This document shows, in pieces, positions 8,472-15,310 of a DNA stretch of 64,000 nt; position 1 is the stretch's first letter; each line of letters opens with the position of its first letter. Origin of the DNA: CALXXL01 sp034926605 (GTDB taxonomy: Bacteria; Verrucomicrobiota; Lentisphaeria; Victivallales; Victivallaceae); contig JAYFQV010000009.1 of the NCBI GenBank assembly GCA_034926605.1, positions 124,001-188,000 on the forward strand, given 5' to 3'. The translations under genes and the position numbers were made by a program. The notes below the pieces were generated by a model, which saw only the letters and a list, made by a program, of their open reading frames with translations, did not search any database and was not told the origin of the DNA.

Positions 8472-8658
8472 TTACTCCTTCCGGCAACTGCCGGTTTTGC
8501 AAAACCGTGCGGCGGCTTTTAAATACCGCGCGGTCTCTGTTTTCACTGCGGCGGCAGATGCCGCTCGGCCTGCCGCAGCGATGTTTATGTTCCGGGAGCT
8601 TTCGCTCCGCTTTTACAACCTGTATTCACCTGCCGGGCAATCGCCCCGGCAGACGGAC
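8472..8658 (-). promoter_or_regulatory. Structured infC-rpmI intergenic leader, candidate L20-type autoregulatory element
   Basis: The 187 bases between the infC stop and rpmI contain several strong inverted repeats: 8-base-pair arms at 8630-8637/8645-8652; GGAGC-TTTC-GCTCC at 8595-8608 (a GAAA tetraloop on the minus strand); a long GC-rich arm pair spanning 8546-8578; CCGGCA/TGCCGG at 8481-8494; and the palindrome GGTTTTGCAAAACC at 8493-8506. The last two overlap and so exclude each other, just before the rpmI ribosome-binding site. In E. coli, L20 represses rpmI-rplT through structures in this same operon. That this element does so here is inference. Confidence 0.45.
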
Positions 8659-9306
8659 CTATTCTTCCGGATCCCCCGCATCCTCCGCGAGTTCGACCTG
8701 CTCTTCGACCGCTTCATCCACTTCGCCGCCGCCGATTTCTTCTTCGTCGAATTCCTCGGTGTCGTCCTGAGGCTTGACCGATGCTTTTCTGGCGCTCTTG
8801 AGCGCGGTGAAAGTCACCGAGATGTTGCGTCCGAACATTTTGGGCCTACCGTCGGCTTCCGCGTTGGGCGCAAGTTCGGCGATAATTCTATCCATCAGCT
8901 GATCCGCCAGCTCCTTGTGGGCCATTTCGCGCCCGCGCAGAGTCAGTGTAACCTTTAATTTACACCCTTTCTGCAAAAAGTCAACCGCATGTTTCAACTT
9001 ATAGTCGTAATCGTGGTCGTCGATGTTCATATGGAACTTGACTTCCTTGAGCTTTTGAGCCAAGGAGTTCTTGCGCTGAGCTTTCAGGTTCTTCTTCTGC
9101 TCATACTGCAATTTGCCGAAGTCCATGATGCGCACCACGGGGGGCACCGCCTTTTCCGAAACGATCACCAGATCAAGGTTTTCCGTCTCGGCCTGAATGC
9201 GGGCCCGCGACAGGGGCACGATGCCAAGCTGTTCTCCGTTAGCCCCGACCAGACGTACGCGGTCGGCGGTGAAGGAGCGGTCACCGGTTTTTAGTAATTT
9301 AGCTAT
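8659..9306 (-). CDS. infC: Translation initiation factor IF-3, AUA start codon
   Basis: IF-3 binds the 30S subunit and proofreads the start codon. From an ATA at 9306-9304 it has 215 residues: an N-domain (VRLVGANGEQLGIV, then PPVVRIMDFGKLQYEQKK), a C-domain (TLRGREMAHKELADQL), and an acidic tail of ~35 residues beginning QDDTEEFDEEE that ordinary IF-3 lacks. The N-domain homology begins well before the first in-frame GTG (9219), so that GTG cannot be the start. No in-frame ATG, GTG or TTG exists upstream. ATA lies 5 bases after a perfect GGAGG. Rare AUU, AUC or AUA starts in infC are known to allow autoregulation through IF-3's own discrimination. Confidence 0.92.
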   Translation of the reverse strand: MAKLLKTGDRSFTADRVRLVGANGEQLGIVPLSRARIQAETENLDLVIVSEKAVPPVVRIMDFGKLQYEQKKNLKAQRKNSLAQKLKEVKFHMNIDDHDYDYKLKHAVDFLQKGCKLKVTLTLRGREMAHKELADQLMDRIIAELAPNAEADGRPKMFGRNISVTFTALKSARKASVKPQDDTEEFDEEEIGGGEVDEAVEEQVELAEDAGDPEE

Positions 9307-9342
9307 GGTTACCTCCAGGTTGATTATTTTACCGATAAATTT

Positions 9343-9371
9343 ATAATAGCATTACTTTTGCAAAAAGTCAA
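9343..9371 (-). promoter_or_regulatory. Sigma70 promoter for infC, overlapping the thrS stop codon
   Basis: On the minus strand, TTGACT (9371-9366) contains the thrS TGA stop and lies 17 bases from TATTAT (9348-9343), which is preceded by TGC (extended -10). The expected start near 9335 gives a ~30-base leader before the infC AUA codon. Confidence 0.65.
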
Positions 9372-11098
9372 CAAACTTTTTCAATAACTTCTTTTTGCAT
9401 CTTTTCAATCAATACGGCAGGATCCATCGCGCCAAGTTCGCCCTCGCGGCGAGAGCGGACGCCGACCTTGCCTTCGGCGGCTTCGCGTTCCCCGATTACC
9501 AGCATGTACTGGAGCCGTTCGTTGCGGGCATCCTTGATTTTGCCGCCCAGGCTCTGGCTGCGCTCGTCCACGGTCACGCGCAGGCCGGCGGTCTGCATCT
9601 TGGCCGCAAGTTCGCGGGCGGCGGGAATCTGGGCGTCGGTAATCGGCAGTATGCGGCCCTGTTCCGGGGCCAGCCACAGCGGGAAGGCACCGGCATAGTG
9701 CTCGATCAGAATGCCGAAGAAACGTTCGATGGAACCGAACAGGGCGCGATGCACCATATAAGGCTGATGCTGCTTGCCGTCCTCGCCGGTATAGGTCATA
9801 TGGAAGCGCTCGGGCAGATTGAAGTCGAACTGGATGGTGGTGGTCTGCCATTCGCGGCCGATCGCGTCGCGGACCTTGAGGTCGATCTTCGGGCCGTAGA
9901 AAGCCCCTCCGCCATTGTCCACGATGCAGTCCAGCCCGGCTTTCCTGACGGCCTTTTCCAGAGACTCGGTGGCCTTGGCCCAGCGTTCCGGAGTGCCGAC
10001 CGCCTTGGACGGACGGGTGGAAAGGTATGGCTGAATTCTGGTGAAACCAAAGGTTTTCCAGATGCTCAGGCTGAAGCGCAGAACTTCGGCGATCTCGTTC
10101 TCCACCTGTTCCGGAGTGCAGATAATATGGGAATCGTCCTGCGTGAAGCCGCGGGCGCGCAGCAGACCATGCAGGGTGCCGGATTTTTCATAGCGGTACA
10201 CGGTGCCGAGTTCGGCCCAGCGGCATGGCAGCTCGCGGTAGGAGCGGTTGCGCGACTTGTATATCTCGATATGGAACGGGCAGTTCATCGGCTTCACATA
10301 GTAGTCATGGTCGTCGATGTCCATCGGGGAGTACATGCTCTCCTTGTAGAAATCGAGATGGCCGGAAGTCTGCCATAGCTCGCAGCGCCCGATGTGCGGG
10401 GTGTAGAGCATCTCATACCCGTTAAGATAGTGCTGCTCCTTCCAGTAGGTTTCAAACGCGTTGCGGATGAACGCCCCTTTCGGGTGCCACAGAACCAGGC
10501 CGGGGCCGACGTTCTCGGAGAAACTGAAAAGATCCAGCTCGGTGCCGAGTCTGCGATGATCCCGCTTTTTGGCTTCCTCCAGCAACCGCAGATAGTCGGC
10601 CAGTTCACTTTTCTCGGCGAACGCGGTGCCGTAGATACGCTGGAGCATCGGGTTCTTTTCGTCACCCTTGAAATAGGAACCGGCCACGCTCATAAGTTTG
10701 AACGCACCGATCCGGCCGGCGTTGTCCACGTGCGGGCCGCGGCAGAGATCGACAAATTCGCCGGTACGGTAGAAGCTGATCTTTTCGCCTTCTGGAATGT
10801 CGGCGAGACGCTCGAGCTTGTAGGTCTGGTTTCTCTCACGGAGCATTTTCTCCGCCTCGCCGCGGGTGAGTTCGAACATCTCGAACGGAGTACGGGCATT
10901 GATGATCTTCTTCATCTCGGCCTCGATTTTTTCGAGATCTTCGGCGGTAAGCCGGACCGGCATATCGAAGTCGTAGTAGAAACCGTCCTCGGTTGCGGGG
11001 CCGATGTCGAAGCGCACGTTTTCATATAAATTCTGAACCGCGGCCGCCATCACGTGCGCCGCGCTGTGCCGAATCATCTCGACCGGAAACTTGCTCAT
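9368..11098 (-). CDS. thrS: Threonine--tRNA ligase, without TGS domain
   Basis: Charges tRNA-Thr. The 576-residue protein starts almost directly at the N2 editing domain (RHSAAHVMAAAVQ), so the ~60-residue N-terminal TGS domain of the E. coli type enzyme is missing. The zinc ligands are visible: Cys273 in MNCPFH, a histidine in FTQDDSHI and another in YMVHRALFGS. Motif 2 is around residues 301-327, and the C-terminal anticodon domain follows. The ATG at 11098 is preceded by AAGG. First gene of the thrS-infC-rpmI-rplT-pheST series, though infC also has its own promoter. Confidence 0.96.
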   Translation of the reverse strand: MSKFPVEMIRHSAAHVMAAAVQNLYENVRFDIGPATEDGFYYDFDMPVRLTAEDLEKIEAEMKKIINARTPFEMFELTRGEAEKMLRERNQTYKLERLADIPEGEKISFYRTGEFVDLCRGPHVDNAGRIGAFKLMSVAGSYFKGDEKNPMLQRIYGTAFAEKSELADYLRLLEEAKKRDHRRLGTELDLFSFSENVGPGLVLWHPKGAFIRNAFETYWKEQHYLNGYEMLYTPHIGRCELWQTSGHLDFYKESMYSPMDIDDHDYYVKPMNCPFHIEIYKSRNRSYRELPCRWAELGTVYRYEKSGTLHGLLRARGFTQDDSHIICTPEQVENEIAEVLRFSLSIWKTFGFTRIQPYLSTRPSKAVGTPERWAKATESLEKAVRKAGLDCIVDNGGGAFYGPKIDLKVRDAIGREWQTTTIQFDFNLPERFHMTYTGEDGKQHQPYMVHRALFGSIERFFGILIEHYAGAFPLWLAPEQGRILPITDAQIPAARELAAKMQTAGLRVTVDERSQSLGGKIKDARNERLQYMLVIGEREAAEGKVGVRSRREGELGAMDPAVLIEKMQKEVIEKVC

Positions 11099-11124
11099 TT
11101 TTCAACCTTCTATCGTTAACGTTT

Positions 11125-11778
11125 TCAAAAAAGATCCATCTGCTTCGGTGCATGTTCCACCACCTGCCTGACAGGGGCGAAGCTGCGGCGGTGTGCCGGA
11201 CACGCGCCGTACTTTTCCAGCGCTTCCAGGTGGCGGCGGGTTCCGTATCCCTTGTGCTCGGCGAAACCGTACTCCGGGTATTCGGCATCCAGCATCGTCA
11301 TCAGCCGGTCGCGCTGCACCTTGGCCAAAATGCTGGCGGCCGCTATGCTTGCCGACTTGGCGTCGCCCTTGACCACCGCCAGATTCGGCCGCGGCAGGTT
11401 CGGCACCGGATTTCCGTCCACCAGCAAAAAATCAACCCGCGCGAGCTGTTCAACCGCTCCGCGCATCGCCTTGTAAGTGGCTTGGAGGATGTTGATTCTG
11501 TCGATCTCCTCCGGTTCCACCACCCCCAGCGCCCACTGCACATCCGGCACCGCCTTGATCTCGAGTTCCAGCTCTTCGCGGCGGGCCGCGGTCAACTGCT
11601 TCGAGTCATAGACGCCGGGCAAATCCTCAAACCGGGCGAACACCACCGCCGCCGCGACCACCGGCCCGGCCAGCGGTCCCCGGCCGGCCTCGTCCACTCC
11701 GGCAATAAACAAAAACCCCTCCGCGAGAAACGAGCGTTCCAGGCCGAGGAGTTCTTCGATTGTCTTAACTTTAGCCAC
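11125..11778 (-). CDS. rnhB: Ribonuclease HII
   Basis: Removes ribonucleotides and RNA primers from RNA-DNA hybrids. The 217-residue protein has the signature GVDEAGRGPLAGPVVAAAV near residue 28, YDSKQLTAARREEL, the acidic residue in LLVDGNP, and SIAAASILAKVQRDRLM, which together supply the DEDD active site. It is the last gene of the rpsP-khpA-trmD-rplS-rnhB cluster, 28 bases after rplS, a common bacterial arrangement. thrS follows 26 bases further on. Confidence 0.96.
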   Translation of the reverse strand: MAKVKTIEELLGLERSFLAEGFLFIAGVDEAGRGPLAGPVVAAAVVFARFEDLPGVYDSKQLTAARREELELEIKAVPDVQWALGVVEPEEIDRINILQATYKAMRGAVEQLARVDFLLVDGNPVPNLPRPNLAVVKGDAKSASIAAASILAKVQRDRLMTMLDAEYPEYGFAEHKGYGTRRHLEALEKYGACPAHRRSFAPVRQVVEHAPKQMDLF

Positions 11779-11806
11779 AACCGGCTGTTACGGCTTGCGC
11801 CGCAAA

Positions 11807-12154
11807 TTAGCGGGTACGCAGCTCCTTGACGCGTGCCGCCTTGCCGATCTTGCTGCGCAGATAGTACAGCTTGGCGCGGCGCACGCGGCCCTTGCGCACG
11901 ACCTCAATGCGGTCGATGCGGGGGCTGTTCACCGGGAAGACCCTCTCGACACCCTGGCCGGAAACCACCCGGCGGACTGTGAAGGTGGCCTCGATGCCGC
12001 CGCCGCGGCGCGCAATCACGGTGCCCGCGAAGAGCTGCACGCGCTCGGTGTCGCCTTCGACGATCTTCACATAGACCTTCACGCTGTCGCCGACCGCAAA
12101 ATCGGTGACGTTCTCTTTGAGGCCGCTCAGGCGGACCTTGTCAACCACGTTCAT
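11807..12154 (-). CDS. rplS: 50S ribosomal protein L19
   Basis: L19 lies at the 30S-50S interface. The chosen start gives 115 residues beginning MNVVDKVRL, the normal size, with GGAGG 7 bases upstream; an in-frame extension to 12217 would run into trmD and lacks homology. Conserved segments are FAVGDSVKVYVKIVEGD, QLFAGTVIARRGGG and RAKLYYLRSKIGKAARVKE. The gene is 19 bases after trmD. Confidence 0.97.
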   Translation of the reverse strand: MNVVDKVRLSGLKENVTDFAVGDSVKVYVKIVEGDTERVQLFAGTVIARRGGGIEATFTVRRVVSGQGVERVFPVNSPRIDRIEVVRKGRVRRAKLYYLRSKIGKAARVKELRTR

Positions 12155-12173
12155 TTTAGAACCTCCGATATTT

Positions 12174-12896
12174 TCAATTCTGTTTCTTTTTCTCATCGTG
12201 CTTCGGCGGCCATGCACGGAACTTGGCGTACAGTTCCGGCCGCCGCCCGGCGGTCAGTTTTTCCGCTTCGCGTTTGCGCCAGGCCGCGACTTTTCCGTGG
12301 TCGCCGGAGAGCAGAATCTCCGGCACCGCCAGATCGCGGTAAAGCTCCGGTCGCGTATACTGCGGATATTCCAGAAGCCCGCCGGAAAACGACTCGTCCT
12401 CACTGGATTCGTCGCATCCGAGCACCCCCGGCAACAGTCTTGCGACGGCGTCGATAATCACCATCGCGGCCAGATTGCCGTTGGTCAGCACATAGTCTCC
12501 GATCGAGACTTCGCAATCAACCTTGGCGTCGATAAAACGCTGATCGACGCCTTCATAGTGTCCGCAGACCAAAATCAAACGTTCCTCGCCGGCCAACTCC
12601 TTCGCAAGGGACTGATCGAACAGCCGTCCCCGCGGCGTGGTCAGCACCACTTTGGCCTTGGGTTCTTCCGCGTTCAAGGCATCCAGCGCCTCGAACAACG
12701 GCTCCACCTTCATCAGCATTCCGGGGCCGCCGCCGTAGGGTTTGTCGTCCACGGTGCCGCGCTCGTCATGGGTGAATCGCCTCAGGTCGACCGCATTTAT
12801 CGCAATCAAGCCCTTTTCGATCGCCCGTCCGGTGATGCTGTGTTCCAGCGCACCCGGAAACATTTTCGGGAACAGGGTCAGAACGTCAAATTTCAA
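12174..12896 (-). CDS. trmD: tRNA (guanine37-N1)-methyltransferase
   Basis: Uses S-adenosylmethionine to make m1G37, which prevents +1 frameshifts. The 240-residue knotted SPOUT enzyme shows DDKPYGGGPGML, GHYEGVDQRF, SIGDYVLTNGNLAAMVIID, YTRPE and VPEILLSGDHGKVAAWRK, all diagnostic. It starts 2 bases after khpA, where many bacteria have rimM between them; no rimM is present here. The lysine-rich C-terminus (HDEKKKQN) is slightly longer than usual. Confidence 0.97.
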   Translation of the reverse strand: MKFDVLTLFPKMFPGALEHSITGRAIEKGLIAINAVDLRRFTHDERGTVDDKPYGGGPGMLMKVEPLFEALDALNAEEPKAKVVLTTPRGRLFDQSLAKELAGEERLILVCGHYEGVDQRFIDAKVDCEVSIGDYVLTNGNLAAMVIIDAVARLLPGVLGCDESSEDESFSGGLLEYPQYTRPELYRDLAVPEILLSGDHGKVAAWRKREAEKLTAGRRPELYAKFRAWPPKHDEKKKQN

Positions 12897-12898
12897 TT

Positions 12899-13216
12899 TC
12901 AGTCAACGACTTCCACTGTAACTTTTTTCTGCATACGCCCCGCCGCGCCGTTAGCCAGCGCGCGGATCGCGTTGATGGTCTTGCCGCGGCGTCCGATGAT
13001 CTTGCCGCGGTCTTCCTCGTTGCAGACGATGCTTATATTCAACACATTGCCGTCCTCGTCGGAACGGACCTTTACCGCGTCGGGCGTGTCGACCAGACTG
13101 CGCACAACGTAGTCCACAAATCCTTCGATCTCTCCCAAGCCGGCGGCGGACGCAGCAGAACGGCCCGCTTCACTGCCTTCGGAGCCCCCGAAGATTTTTT
13201 TCAGAAAACCGAACAT
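12899..13216 (-). CDS. khpA: KH-domain RNA-binding protein KhpA
   Basis: A 105-residue protein with one KH domain; the RNA-binding loop is in GKIIGRRGKTINAIR (residues ~71-85). KhpA-type proteins bind many RNAs and in some bacteria influence cell division and translation. This one has an unusual ~25-residue N-terminal extension (MFGFLKKIFGGSEGSEAG) that could form a short amphipathic helix before the ~78-residue core. It lies between rpsP and trmD as in most bacteria. Confidence 0.9.
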   Translation of the reverse strand: MFGFLKKIFGGSEGSEAGRSAASAAGLGEIEGFVDYVVRSLVDTPDAVKVRSDEDGNVLNISIVCNEEDRGKIIGRRGKTINAIRALANGAAGRMQKKVTVEVVD

Positions 13217-13234
13217 TGAATTTACTCCGCGGTA

Positions 13235-13588
13235 TTACGCTTCGGCAGTGGCGGCTTCAGCTTCGGCCTTGGCCTTGGCGGCAGCCTCGGCGGCGGCTTT
13301 GGCAACCTGCTTTTTGGACGGCTTGGCCGGACGCTGAATGCTCTTGAGATCGATGCCCTTGCGGATACGGTCGACTATGGCGGCACAGGTCTCGCTGACC
13401 TGGGCGCCGACGCCAGCCCAGTACTCGAAGCGTTCCATATTCACGCGGTCGACCTTGGAGTGGGGATCATGGAAACCGATTTCTTCGATCGCGCGGCCGT
13501 CGCGGGCCATGCGCTTGTCCATAACCACCATGCGGAAGCAGCTGGTGTTGCGCGTGCCGACGCGCTTGAGTCTGATTACAACAGCCAT
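13235..13588 (-). CDS. rpsP: 30S ribosomal protein S16 with Ala/Lys-rich tail
   Basis: S16 is needed for 30S assembly. The start at 13588 gives MAVVIRLKRVGTRNTSCFRMVV, with AAGG 8 bases upstream; further upstream the frame lacks homology. The core (~80 residues) ends near KRPAKPSKKQV, followed by a ~30-residue low-complexity tail of Ala, Lys and Glu. Such tails are common on S16 in several phyla. First gene of its operon, with a long structured leader in front. Confidence 0.96.
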   Translation of the reverse strand: MAVVIRLKRVGTRNTSCFRMVVMDKRMARDGRAIEEIGFHDPHSKVDRVNMERFEYWAGVGAQVSETCAAIVDRIRKGIDLKSIQRPAKPSKKQVAKAAAEAAAKAKAEAEAATAEA

Positions 13589-13835
13589 GTTAAAATCCTT
13601 CAAATAAGTTCTATTATTTTTTATATACGACAACAAAAACCTGAACTCCTCGCTCCCGGCAACTTCCGGAGGAGGCTCCGCACCGTGCAGTCTGTTGATT
13701 CAAACCGCATCCTCTTCCGGCGGGCTCCTCTTTGCCGAACCATACCGACGGGCAGCCGCGTTCTCCGGAAGAACCCCGTTCGGACAGTAAGAAGCAAAGC
13801 ATTCAAGCTGATTCGCGTAACTTTTCGAGACTGAT
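13589..13835 (-). other. Long structured leader upstream of rpsP, possible RNA element
   Basis: No gene is visible in the gap between rpsP and the fba terminator. Transcription from the promoter at 13836-13863 would make a ~230-base leader. Bases ~13645-13800 are GC-rich and can fold: GTTCT/AGAAC around TCCGG; CTC(ct)CCGG/CCGGGAG around AAGTTG; and three copies of a TTCCGG/CCGGAA core. The last ~50 bases before rpsP are AT-rich. It does not match the SRP RNA or tmRNA consensus. It could be an S16-type autoregulatory leader or a separate small RNA; no function can be read from sequence alone. Confidence 0.35.
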
Positions 13836-13863
13836 AATATAACGCCGGTTGCGCATTTAGCAA
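13836..13863 (-). promoter_or_regulatory. Sigma70-type promoter for the rpsP operon
   Basis: On the minus strand TTGCTA (13863-13858) and TATATT (13841-13836) are 16 bases apart. An overlapping TATTAT gives 18. It is the only good match between fba and rpsP. Confidence 0.5.
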
Positions 13864-13908
13864 GTTGTGCGTTTCAAAAAAAAGTCAAAATTATCGGGTT
13901 GAGCGGTT

Positions 13909-13943
13909 TAAAACAAAAAAACTCCGGCTTCAAGGCCGGAGTT
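13909..13943 (-). terminator. Rho-independent terminator of fba
   Basis: The arms ACTCCGGC and GCCGGAGT (13921-13942) pair perfectly around a 6-base loop. On the minus strand they are followed by TTTTTTGTTTT. It lies 15 bases past the fba stop. Confidence 0.88.
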
Positions 13944-13957
13944 TCGAAGTCTGCGAA

Positions 13958-14938
13958 CTACTTGTCGAAAGCGTGACCGGCAGAGCCGAGCACTTCGATG
14001 TTCTTGTGTATGTAGAGCTTCTTCAACGCTTCGCGGGCGGGGCCGAGATACTTGCGCGGATCGAACTCTTCGGGTTTGGTATTGAAGACTTTGCGAATCG
14101 CGGCGGTCATCGCCAGGCGGCCGTCGGAGTCGATGTTGATCTTGCATACCGCGCTCTTGGCGGCTTCGCGCAGCTGGTCTTCGCCGATGCCGATCGCGTC
14201 TTTGAGCTTGCCGCCGTTTTCATTGATGATTTTGACCAGATCCTGCGGAACGGAACTGGAGCCGTGCAACACGATCGGGAAACCGGGAATGCGTTTTTCG
14301 ATTTCACGCAGAATGTCAAGGCGAATTTTCGGATCGTCGCCCGGCTTGAATTTGTAGGCGCCGTGACTGGTGCCGATGGCGATCGCCAGAGAGTCGACGC
14401 CGGTACGTTTGACGAACTCTTCCACCTCTTCCGGGCGGGTGTAGGTGTGGGTTTCGGACTTGACTTCATCCTCGACGCCGGCCAGAACGCCGAGCTCGCC
14501 TTCGACGGTCACGTCGAACTGATGGGCGTACTCGACCACTTTCTTGGTCTCGGCAATGTTTTCGTCGAACGGCTTGCTGGAACCGTCGATCATGACGGAA
14601 CTGAAGCCGTAGTCGATGCAGCTCTTGCAGGTGGCGAAGTCCGGGCCGTGGTCCAGATGCAGCACGATCGGAATGCAGCGGCCGCCGCCGATTTCCTTGG
14701 CGTATTCGACCGCTCCCTGCGCCATGTAGCGCAGCAGGGTCTGGTTCGCGTATTCGCGAGCGCCCTTGGAAACCTGAAGAATCAACGGAGACTCGGTTTC
14801 CACGCATGCCTGAATAATTGCCTGCAACTGCTCCATGTTGTTGAAGTTGTAGGCCGGGATCGCGTAGCCGCCTTTGACGGCTTTCGCAAACAGTTCCCTG
14901 GTGTTCACCAGGCCGAGGCTCTTGTAACTGACTGCCAT
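13958..14938 (-). CDS. fba: Class II fructose-bisphosphate aldolase
   Basis: Zinc-dependent aldolase that splits fructose-1,6-bisphosphate into two triose phosphates. The 326-residue protein has YAIPAYNFNNMEQLQAI, metal-binding His and catalytic Asp in VLHLDHGPD, VEGELGVLAG, the phosphate-binding HGSSSVP, and KINIDSDGRLAMT. It is a single-gene transcript: a promoter at 14977-15005 and a strong terminator after it. It fits functionally with the PPi-dependent phosphofructokinase at 20612. Confidence 0.97.
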   Translation of the reverse strand: MAVSYKSLGLVNTRELFAKAVKGGYAIPAYNFNNMEQLQAIIQACVETESPLILQVSKGAREYANQTLLRYMAQGAVEYAKEIGGGRCIPIVLHLDHGPDFATCKSCIDYGFSSVMIDGSSKPFDENIAETKKVVEYAHQFDVTVEGELGVLAGVEDEVKSETHTYTRPEEVEEFVKRTGVDSLAIAIGTSHGAYKFKPGDDPKIRLDILREIEKRIPGFPIVLHGSSSVPQDLVKIINENGGKLKDAIGIGEDQLREAAKSAVCKINIDSDGRLAMTAAIRKVFNTKPEEFDPRKYLGPAREALKKLYIHKNIEVLGSAGHAFDK

Positions 14939-14976
14939 TATTCTGCTCCTGAGTTTGGGGTTAACAGGTATGCATT

Positions 14977-15005
14977 AATTTACATTACTGTTGACCTTTT
15001 TGCAA
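14977..15005 (-). promoter_or_regulatory. Sigma70-type promoter of fba
   Basis: On the minus strand TTGCAA (15005-15000) lies 17 bases from TAAATT (14982-14977), with a leader of ~30 bases that includes AGGAG before the ATG. Confidence 0.6.
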
Positions 15006-15240
15006 GCGTCCCGACGAAAATATAGTCGTGATTGCCATGTCTCCGTGGATGGCGTCCTGTTTGGTTTGATTTTTATAAGCGTCACAAATATTTTGAGTGT
15101 TGTTATCGTCTGGGGCGATGATATAAGGGAGGAAGGATGCGGGATTGCAACGTAATCGCCTTGGTTTAGCTTAAAGTTAGGCCATTCGATCCTTTTGTGA
15201 TAATCGCTTGAATAATCGGCTTGGTTTTGCGCATCAGGTA
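15006..15240. other. Non-coding stretch between two promoters
   Basis: AT-richer than its surroundings and without an intact gene. Two overlapping minus-strand frames stay open for 40-100 codons but have no start codon. A plus-strand ten-codon frame beginning at about 15137 follows a GGGAGG by chance or as a relic. I see no repeat or RNA structure strong enough to name. Confidence 0.4.
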
Positions 15241-15269
15241 TTGACTTTTTATCGTTTAGGTGGTATAAT
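15241..15269 (+). promoter_or_regulatory. Near-consensus sigma70 promoter of prepilin-like gene
   Basis: TTGACT (15241-15246), a 17-base spacer and TATAAT (15264-15269), with TGG just before the -10 (extended -10). It is the strongest promoter match in the window, 42 bases ahead of the start codon. Confidence 0.8.
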
Positions 15270-15310
15270 AAAGACAGCCAATTTAACAATAATGAAATGA
15301 AAGGATGAAA

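Noticed and set aside
9217..9219. GTG at 9219 as infC start
   Set aside because: It would remove 29 residues of conserved IF-3 N-domain and has no Shine-Dalgarno sequence.
13640..13835. SRP (4.5S) RNA or tmRNA in the rpsP leader
   Set aside because: The conserved SRP loop (GGAA tetraloop with the flanking AGCAGC-type side) and the tmRNA ends are not found.
15137..15169. Ten-codon frame after GGGAGG as a leader peptide
   Set aside because: No downstream coupled gene or attenuator; the codons show no regulatory pattern, so chance is likelier.
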